A program made the translations under genes and the position numbers. From Gigaspora rosea (Eukaryota; Glomeromycota; Glomeromycetes; Diversisporales; Gigasporaceae), in NCBI GenBank assembly GCA_003550325.1, contig QKWP01001202.1, positions 88,839 through 152,838 of the forward strand: 64,000 nucleotides of DNA, written 5' to 3'. The notes under the pieces are model-generated. The model saw nothing but the letters and a program-made list of their open reading frames with translations. It did no database searches and was not told the DNA's origin. This document shows positions 55,878-64,000 of this stretch, piece after piece (the stretch's first letter is position 1; every line of letters starts with the position of its first letter).

Positions 55878-57287
55878 ATTTTTTAATAATTAGAGGAAAG
55901 TCGCGCATTATTTTTTAATAACGAAGAAGATATTGATCGCTATCCAACTTCAGCAGTAGCTTCGACATACAAAAATCCAAGTATGCAATAATTGATAATG
56001 CTAATAAAGCTTTTTTCCATATGTATGATATTAAGCAAAAATTTTATTGCTCTTAATTAGATCAGCAAGCTGGTATCACTTCGCTTGGCATTAGATCAAT
56101 TATTCCGAAGAATGACACCTCAGGATTGATTACAACTGCAATTGTTAGAATACCAAAACCTGATCATCCAGAAGATATTGCTTTAGGACTAGAAAAAACT
56201 AGCGTAATTATCGTAGCATTATTAAGTAGTTCTCATTTAAATTTATAAAATTTTGTGATTAACATTTAATTTATAACTAGAATAACACAGGAAAAGGAGC
56301 GTTTGATGATATTACTTATATCGTTCGTCCTCTTACTAGAGGTGGACATCCTCCACCAGATGTACAATGTAAGTTAAATTAATATACACAAAAATTATCA
56401 TTGCTTTGTTATTTCGTTCTTTTTATTTAATTATATATTCTCATTGTTAAGTGGTACTGAAGAATACCCAGTAGGCTTTATTTATTCTTCACCTTTTATC
56501 GTAATAAATATGTTTTACCATCCTGAAAAGTAGTATAGAAATTAATTTTAATTTTGACTTTTATATCGTCCAAAACTCTTTGATGTTTTTGTCAAAAAAT
56601 ATTATGAATAAATTTTAATTTAATCTTATTAAATTTGATATATGCATTCGAAATTAAATACTTTGGTGAAATATTATTTAGTTTTATTACATACTATATT
56701 TTCGCGCATTTACGTGTTATTTTGGCACCAATGTGTTATTTCAAGATACACATGTGCAATAGTTTAAATTATTTTTATTTCAATTATAAAAGATTTAGTA
56801 CAGCAAATATGCATTAGTATTGTATTAGTTATAAAATTTCGAAAATGTGGAAAATTCGAATTAACGCTCATGTGCGTTATTACGTGCAAATTAATGTGGA
56901 TTAACTATTAAAGCAATAAATTCATATAATCAATATACCGGTAAGATGATCAAACTAATTGCATCTAAAGTACAATTTTGAAAAAAATTTTTTTAGTTAA
57001 ACACACTAAAGTTTCATTAGAGAAATTATGAGCTATTGCTCTTTTTTTTAAAAAAAAAATTTATTTACTAATTTTTTGCTCTTTACGAAATGAGCCAACA
57101 AGTAATACAAACCAACACCTATATAACATACACATATGTGCTATCTGAATGCATTATTTCATATATACATACCACTCTTTGCCATAATATCCGTTGTGAT
57201 GAGCAAAATTTGAGTAGCATAGCAAAGGCCAAAATTGGCTATATTGAATTGCTATTTTTTTTATTAGTTAAAATTTTTAGTGATAGA
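55878..57287 (+). pseudogene. Second copy of the segment: partial secreted-protein gene (exons 3-5 only)
   Basis: Repeats exons 3-5 of the 54105 gene (about 55893-55979, 56060-56224 and 56290-56381) with identical coding sequence, and the downstream spacer, but lacks exons 1-2 and the signal peptide. It could not make the same product. The likeliest explanation is an unmerged allelic or homologous contig overlap rather than a real tandem gene copy. The open frames 56635-56817 and 57090-57305 are repeats of spacer frames in copy 1. Confidence 0.7.
56898..56919 (+). other. 22-bp insertion specific to the second copy
   Basis: After CAAATTAATGT the second copy has GGATTAACTATTAAAGCAAT plus two A before ATTCATATAATC; the first copy (55506-55520) runs straight on. 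Confidence 0.8.
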
Positions 57288-58720
57288 CCAGCAGTAACGA
57301 ATTAAAATTAAACATATAGGAAGATAATTAAAAGTTTTAAGAATCAAAAAAGTTTTAAAAATTTTATACTAAAGAGTTTTAAGTATAGAAAATGTTTTAA
57401 GTATAGAAAGATACTTAAAAGTTCTAAATATAGAAAGCTTCATGAGAGTCTTAAGAAAAAAATTCTTTTTAATCATTTTTAGTTTATAAAAGAAAGTATA
57501 TAAGAGCTTAAAGTTTGCTTCAAAAAAAAGTAACTCAGTAGAGTAAACTTATTAGAGTTCTAAAAAAACTTCGAAATCATACCTAGTAGTAGTTCCCTAA
57601 AAATCAATATTTCCTAGTAATAAAATTGCAAATCATATTTTAATGTTTCTGTGACATTTAAATTGAGTTAATAAATTTAAGCTGAATCCCTTTTTTTAAA
57701 TACTTGTTAATAAATTGATTGAACTTCTGATCCAATTATTGATTTTCATTTATCAAACAATCATATTCTGTAATTGAAACCTGAAATTTGTGATATCATA
57801 TGATTACTGTTAAGTCTAGTAATGATCAAAATCAAGCATTAAACAAACTGCAATCACATATTATCCAAACCCTACCACACTAGAACAAAGAGCAAAAGTT
57901 GATTATTAGTATTAAGGAAAAGCTACAAGTAGAAAATCATCCACATACACTTATCATCCTTCAGTTACCTCATTGTAAGAACTAATGAGCCTTGAGACAT
58001 GAATCAAATCTTCCTTGCCTTTTTTTGTCTTTCATTTCAAGGTTTAAGAAGTCTTAATTAACTGTTGAATAAATTAGATAGTGGTGTGATTAGCAGTTTT
58101 TAGCTAACAACCTGTAGTCACCACTTCTATACTGTGCCATTTCAAGCATTCCTGATGCCAACCTGTACAACAACCTGTACTACTTTTCTTATAGAACTTT
58201 TGAACTATAAGCATTAAAGTGAACTAAATTAATCTTAATATTCACCCTGGTAATTTACATGCTCTTGAAACGCATTTGTTAAATTGAACCAAATTAAATC
58301 ACACACCTTCCTTGCACTGTTATTGCAGCAACAGCGCCTAATCACCTTACCAAATAAGAGACTTTTGTATTGCCTGAAAGGTCATGGAACCCATCTGCAA
58401 TAATATATATATTACTCTAGAAAAAAGACAACCTTTTAGTAATTTAATTATAACAATTATGTGTATTTACAATGTTAATTAGAAAATTGTTACAAAACTT
58501 ACTTGTCACTCTAAAATATAAAATAGAAAATATGAGATAGTTTATATTGAAATAAAATGTGATTTCTATTGTACTAGCATATAACACGTCGCGTTGCTCC
58601 GGAATTAAGTATTAGTAAAAAGTTAAAATACTATTAATTTTAAATAGGTATCACTATATAATATATTCAAATTTTATTTGATTTATAAAAAGTAATAATA
58701 GTAAATATAACATTTTTATA
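57288..58720. other. Intergenic, no gene recognised
   Basis: 57330-57430 contains about five near-copies of AAGTTTTAAGTATAGAAA-type words. 58570-58600 carries an odd GC-rich phrase AACACGTCGCGTTGCTCCGG in AT-rich DNA. No gene. Confidence 0.4.
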
Positions 58721-58820
58721 GATATAAAAAGATATTTAGAGATATAAAAAGATATTTATAGATATAAAAAGATATTTATAGATATAAAAGATATTTATAG
58801 ATATAAAAAGATATTTATAG
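58721..58820 (+). repeat. 20-bp tandem repeat, five copies
   Basis: Unit GATATAAAAAGATATTTATA, five nearly exact copies. Confidence 0.9.
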
Positions 58821-59197
58821 TATTTTAATATTTGTATATATCATATACTGTACTTTAGTTAAATCATATATTATTAGAAAAGTAAAATTTCTACAGTATT
58901 AATTTTTATTGGCTTTGAAAAATTATTTTTAAACACATTTCTTAGTTTTTGTTTATTTATAAAAAATATGTAAAGAATTAAAATTTAAAGTTACAAATAA
59001 TAAAAAAACAAATAAATAATATAGTATAAAAAGAGATAAGTTTTCTAATAAAATAGGTAATTTTGTGCAGTTAGTTTTTATTAGCTATATTTTATTTATA
59101 ATATAAAAAATGCAATTTTATATATCCACTATAAAATTATCGTTATGATTTGGATAGGGTAGTGCACTAATTTAGTATTGATCATGTATATATAGCA

Positions 59198-59244
59198 ATT
59201 AAGGTCAAATGGTATAAACTNATTAAGGTCAAATGGTATAAACT
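59198..59244 (+). repeat. 23-bp duplication around a single N (contig join)
   Basis: ATTAAGGTCAAATGGTATAA + ACT occurs on each side of the N at 59221. As at 55877, this is the signature of an unmerged contig overlap. Confidence 0.85.
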
Positions 59245-59404
59245 AATACACATTCTTTTTATTAACATAAATTAATGCATCAGAATATTACAAAGATACT
59301 AAATACTCTATCAATAATCATTAACAATATCATTCTTTCCTCCTTCATGCGCTAAAACTAAAGCCTTATATATTTTTAATTTATATGAGGGTAACACACT
59401 TTTA
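59240..59404 (+). repeat. ~155-bp direct repeat, copy 1
   Basis: Sentence with ACACATTCTTTTTATTAACA, AATGCATCAGAATATTACAA, CTAAATACTCTATCAATAAT and GCTAAAACTAAAGCCTTATA. It is repeated at 59479-59632 with about 7% differences. The ~75-base spacer is GC-richer near CAGGGGGTTGC. Confidence 0.8.
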
Positions 59405-59478
59405 TATGTAGCAACTACTAACACGTTTTTTGAGAATTTTGAAAAAAACAGGGGGTTGCTTATTTTCAGGAATATACG

Positions 59479-59632
59479 GTACACATTCTTTGTATTAACA
59501 TAAATTAATGCATCAGAATATTACAAAAATACTAAATACTCTATCAATAATTATTAACAATTATTCTTTCCTTCTTCATGTGCTAAAACTAAAGCCTTAT
59601 ATATTTTTAATTTATATGAGAGTAATACACTT
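59479..59632 (+). repeat. ~155-bp direct repeat, copy 2
   Basis: Second copy of the 59240-59404 segment in the same orientation. Confidence 0.8.
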
Positions 59633-60839
59633 GAATTTTATGTTATATACTTGGGCGTATGTAGCCAAACTTCTAGGTACTGTATAAACGCACAGGGGTA
59701 CTATTTCAAAATCTGTACCTGAATTCCTGTAATACTGACACCAACGATGAAATTTCAACACCAGCAACGGTGAAATTCCAAGGACGAATTCAATGATGAA
59801 ATCTACTGCCAACAACAGTTATACTAATGGCAACAGCAAGTGCATTATCAATGACACAAACTACCTAAAAGGGCTACATGAATATCTAGAGAAAAATAAA
59901 GTATTAGTAACGATTATTTGTAACGGTCAAAAAAAAATACTTAGTGTTTAGTGATTATTGGTCAGTTTAGTGATACTGTTTCGGTATATTTCTAATAAAT
60001 TATAAGTATTATTAGGTTTATTATTAAATAGCGTATAAGTATAAAAAAAAAGTATTTTTACACTACCAGTTAATTGTCATATTATTTAATCAGAGAACTG
60101 AACATGCAAGAAGGAAAAGGGCAGTCATAAAAATCTAAATTTGAATCCAAAAGGCCTCGTCTTGGCAACCAATCAACAACGGATCTCAAGCTCTTTACAC
60201 CTAGATACTGTAAGTCGTATTCGATCATATTGAATGCGAAGTCATCTATCTTTATATATTTAAGGTAAATCATCATACGTTGAATGAAAAGTCAATTACT
60301 TATATCTAAATTTTAGAATTTGCTATCTAATATGAGAAAAATATAGTAAGTATTAATTAAAAAAATAATATTTACACAATTAAAAATAATAATTATACTT
60401 ATTTGTCCAGTTTCTTTATTAATTCCAAATGTATATACTTGTTTAGTATGCGGTAAATATGAAAGTTTTTACATGAATTGCTACAAAAAATAAATATAAA
60501 AATCATAAATAAGTACTAATAGTAAATTTTTTTAATGTCTAATAGTTATATAGTAAAATTGGTAATATGAAATTTTTGGTAAAGTACTAAATAAATTTTG
60601 ACAAAACGAACAAAATATCAAGATCGTGGCATGTTACCTGTTACAGTAAAATAATTGATTTGAATTGTAAGGCATGATGTAATGCACTTTTTTTTTTATG
60701 TGAACTTTTAATAAGATCAGTATTGTTAGACATAAACAGCCAATCAGATTATAGTTTTGTCTCCTATTGTTTGTCTCCTTAGTGTTTATCTCACATACCG
60801 ATACCGTTTGTCTACACTATTCTATCTTATATATTGATA
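59633..60839. other. Intergenic, no gene recognised
   Basis: AT-rich; minus frames 59612-59815 and 60082-60276 overlap repeats or lack domains. Nothing supported. Confidence 0.35.
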
Positions 60840-61395
60840 CTGTTGTAAAAATTCTGTTACAATACTTGTATACTATTCCAGTAACAATAAAAGGTGTGTT
60901 AGTTGTATTGGAATTATCAATATTCTATATAGACAAAAATTCTGTTACAACCTTAACTGATATACAAAATGTAATTAAAGTTGTTAATTTTTGCATTGAA
61001 ATTGTAAAATCTTGTTACAAAATCCCTTGCTATTCAGTAACTATAGTGTGCAGTTAAAATTGTGTCAATTTGTATTGAGAGTATCATTAGTTACTTTAAA
61101 AAATTTTATTACAAATCTTAGTCATTATTCAGTGACTTGTAGCATATTATTATGAAAAAGCTATTGTGGTTTATATTAGTAGTGGCAAAAGGTAAATTAG
61201 TTTGTATTAAAGGTATTGTAATTTCTATTGCGAATTCTATAAAAAATTCTGTTACAACTTATCTGACAAATATATGTTTTAGTACTAAGTTTGTATCAAT
61301 ATTATTGTAGCTTCTATCAATAATTACTGTAAATATTCTTATGCAAATCTTGCTCATTATTCTATTGATTATAATATGTGCTCCTATTAATATAG
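60840..61395 (+). repeat. Degenerate long tandem repeat (AAAATTCTGTTACAA units)
   Basis: About six units, 70-110 bases apart, each with AAAATTYTRTTACAA then roughly ATCTTGCTCATTATTCAGT and GACTATAGTATG. The 96-aa open frame at 60767-61057 is repeat-derived and not called. Confidence 0.55.
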
Positions 61396-62190
61396 ATTGA
61401 CATTTAAAAAAAAATTAATACCTTTACTTTCACAGCTCATATTTTAATAAATATTGAGCTATCTTGATAATTTAATATTCATAAGAAAGCCTATAATAAA
61501 GTTTTTTTATAAATTTGAAATTATCAAGATACAGTGCGGACACCTAAAGGCAAATCTAAAACTTGAATATCTTTAAAATGTAATCTAAAATTTTGCAATT
61601 GTGTTACAATCCAAAATAGAATGCTATTTTGTAGCCAAACCAATGTACTACAAACTGGTGGCCTTTTTTAAATTAAACAATCACCCATTATTAAGATATA
61701 TCGGTTTGAATAAATGGCATTTTTATATAATCAACGGAAAATGGGACAAATAATGTGACCTGTAATTCTCCAATTAAATTTCCTTTTACATTTGATTGGC
61801 TAATAAACTGGTTATGTGTTTAGCCAACTTAGATGTTATTGGTCTATTTTACAATAATCATGCATGAGATGCATGCAAAAAAAAATCTTAATGAATTGAA
61901 CTTAACGATGTTTGATCAACCTGAACAAGAAGCAAATTAGTGCTGTGATCAGGCAAAGATGAAACAAAATACAAGACGAAACAAGGCACAGACGAAAACA
62001 GGGCACAGACAAAATGTAAGACAAATCGTTTGAATGTTATTTGTGGCAGTGGAATGTTTACTAGAAGACCACTTAATTTAAAATTAAGTGCCGTTTAACT
62101 TTATTGCTATAAAATCTAATGAACTTTGTCCTCTTTAAAAAAAAAAAAAGAAAAAAAAAAGAAAAAAAAAATTATTCAAGAGGTTTTAAT
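61396..62190. other. Intergenic upstream of the DDE transposase
   Basis: A hairpin pairs CTATCTTGATAATTT with AAATTATCAAGATA (61462-61533). ACAAGACGAAACAAGGCACAGACG words occur at 61970-62015. An A-rich run lies at 62138-62172. A transposon terminus may lie here but none was recognised. Confidence 0.4.
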
Positions 62191-64000
62191 ATGCCCAAGA
62201 GAAAAAAGTATGCCAAGCTTCGCAAATACAACAATAAAAGAAAGAAAGTAGTGTAGAAAAGGTGGGAGAAAGCGAATATGTTATATGTAACTGATGAGAA
62301 TAATAGTGAGGAAAGCTATTCAGGGGAAAAAAGCAACCAGAAAGAGAGAACTGAAGGAAAAATTGATGAAGAAGAAGGGATGCGAATACAATTACTTACT
62401 ATACCTCTCACTTGGATGAAAAAAAAGGAAATAAGAACAGTAAGAGGAATGCCCAAATCCACCTATTATCATAAGTTTGGTGCCTCCGGAACACTTACAA
62501 GTGCCGCTAAGGGAATTAAAAAATTACCAGTTTTTTTGGGCCTTCATCCACGTTACCAATACATTCGGCATTATGGTCAGCATGCAATTATAATGGCGAA
62601 AGTGATGACGATCATGAGGAAGCCAGTTATAAGCTTGGTGATGTAATTGCTCAACTTCACGAAGACCTCCTAAAAAATGAAAAATCATTTAATGCTTTTG
62701 AATATAACGAACGATGGGCTATCTATGAATATTTTACAAGTTTATACGATGGTTATAGAAAGTTGAAAGCCAGCAAGAATGCTGCAAGAATAGTTTATAT
62801 TAATCTGAATCCATACAAATATAAAGAATTCGCTTTCTTGGTGATTTTTATTTGCATCATGAATCATTTCCATTTTCTCACTGTGGCAGATATCAAAAAT
62901 GCAAATGATTAGTTGATGATGAAGATGTAGTATTAAAATGTAGGCAATGGATACAAGAAGAATCAGGTGTAAATGCATTAGTCCGTCCAAATTTAAACAG
63001 TATGTGGATTCTTTGATTTTACCTGAGCATACAGAAGGAACCAGAAAGGCAATTAGTCTGAGAAAAGCTAAAAGATAGTTAATTGTTTTATGATGTCAAT
63101 TTAAAAAATACCATAAGGGTATGTTTTTGATGGACACGAAAGAAGGGACATTATCAACTATCAGAATAGGTTTTTAGAGAAAGTGAAAATATTAGAGAGA
63201 CGAATGGCAATGTACGAAGGGGAAAAAATGGAACTGATTCCACCAGTACTTGGAGTAGAGGAACGAGAACTAATTTTTGTCACTCATGATATTTTTTATG
63301 CAAATGATGGGAAAAGAGGAATCTGAGTGCGCAACGGGATGATGCCTTTGTGTAAGAAAGGGAATGATAAATCGATTATGGTAAATGAATTTGCATTTAA
63401 TGAGGAAGAAAAACAAAGCCATCCTAATGTTTCTGCAAAAGCACACTATTATCTTAAACCTGGTAAAAATGAGGAAAGTTACTGGACAATCGAACATTTG
63501 TTAAAACAAATTAAAGAAAAAACCATTCCTATTTTTGTGCCGAAATTTTCTGGTGCAATAGCCATTTTCGCCTTCGATAACAGTATGAATCATGCGGCAT
63601 TTGCAGAAGATACCTTATGGCGCAAAGAATAAATGAAGGTCCCGGAGGGAAGCAAAGTATAATGAGACCAACAACTTTCATTGATATTAATGCCAAAGTG
63701 AAAGCGCAAGAAATAGTATTCGAGCAGAATTACCTGACCCCGATTTGAGAGAAAAGCCCAAAGAAATTAAACGTGTATTAGAAAAAAGAGAACTTTTAAT
63801 AGATGGGTTAAATTTAAATTGCTTAATGTATAAACAAAAGATGGATTTGGGTCAAGTCGATTGTTGCTTAAGGAAAATTATGGCTTCTCAACCGGACTTT
63901 GTCGCCCAGAAGTCTGCTATCATGGAATTAATTGAAGGTGCCGGCCATATCTGTATTTTTTATCTGAAGTTTCATTGTGAACTTAGTTTTATCGAAATGT
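62191..64000 (+). pseudogene. Decayed DDE transposase, fungal Tc1/mariner-type, runs off the window
   Basis: It starts at ATG 62191 with a lysine-rich N terminus (MPKRKKYAKLRKYNNKRKK) and a stop. Homologous pieces then follow in changing frames: RGMPKSTYYHKFGASGTLT (about 62440-62510); FDGHERRDI (about 63125); the first catalytic Asp in FVTHDIFYANDGKR (about 63275-63320); PLCKKGNDKSIMV and LKPGKNEESYWTIEHLLKQ; the second Asp in IAIFAFDNSMNHAAFAED (about 63555-63610); then DPDLREKPKEIKRVLEKR, ASQPDFVAQKSAI; and the Glu in KFHCELSFIEM at the window edge. This order is that of a large fungal DDE transposase group. At least four frameshifts and several stops make it non-functional. No inverted repeat was found on the left; the right end is outside. 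Confidence 0.82.

Noticed and set aside
58569..58605. GC-rich phrase AACACGTCGCGTTGCTCCGG as a possible transposon terminus
   Set aside because: No partner terminus or flanking duplication was found in the window.
1..64000. CRISPR array, bacterial operon, riboswitch or rRNA gene
   Set aside because: Spliceosomal introns and eukaryotic elements mark nuclear DNA; no regularly spaced identical repeats with unique spacers and no rRNA-like sequence were seen.

Overview
The window is about 64 kb of very AT-rich eukaryotic DNA. Genes are sparse, introns are short (67-209 bp, GT-AG) and transposable elements are abundant in nested layers. The gene structures, a membrane-anchored class II cytochrome P450, two unrelated fungal-type transposase families and interstitial TTAGGG-like repeats suggest a repeat-rich early-diverging fungus. 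An arbuscular mycorrhizal (Glomeromycotina, Rhizophagus-like) genome is the best guess. That is inference from composition and gene style, not from any database search.

Layout. At 0-9 kb there is a 456-aa multi-pass membrane protein (minus, 2393-3763) and a Tc1/mariner-like non-autonomous element with TA/TAT flanks (7503-8704). At 10-19 kb there is a dense layer of MITEs, several with perfect or near-perfect 8-bp target duplications, placed among ~300-bp palindromic repeat units. At 19.2-23.1 kb a ~115-bp satellite array is split by a decayed integrase-encoding DNA transposon (19751-22671). A 268-base gap (23320-23587) follows, and directly beside it lies a 2 x 989 bp palindrome (23588-25565). 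25.6-32.9 kb is mostly gene-free, with fold-back elements. 32962-35809 is a second integrase-encoding transposon of the same family, and 35933-36157 is a matching MITE. 38030-39966 is an intact four-exon P450 gene. 43.2-44.7 kb is a tandem array of palindromic units with a MITE in one centre. 45194-46807 is an eight-exon, seven-helix membrane protein gene with one in-frame stop. 47664-49434 is a five-exon membrane glycoprotein-like gene. 50.1-51.9 kb holds a SINE and a MITE. 54105-54993 is a five-exon small secreted-protein gene; its 3' part is repeated after a single N, probably an unmerged contig overlap. The window ends in a decayed DDE transposase (62191 to the end).

The most coherent system is a family of cut-and-paste DNA transposons that use a retroviral-type integrase (Ginger-like). 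Three members share TGT-type terminal inverted repeats built from two 16-bp direct repeats, have 5-bp target duplications, and carry telomere-like (CCCTAA)n sequence inside. The protein-coding genes show no operon-like or pathway link to one another; each looks like an isolated gene in a sea of mobile DNA.
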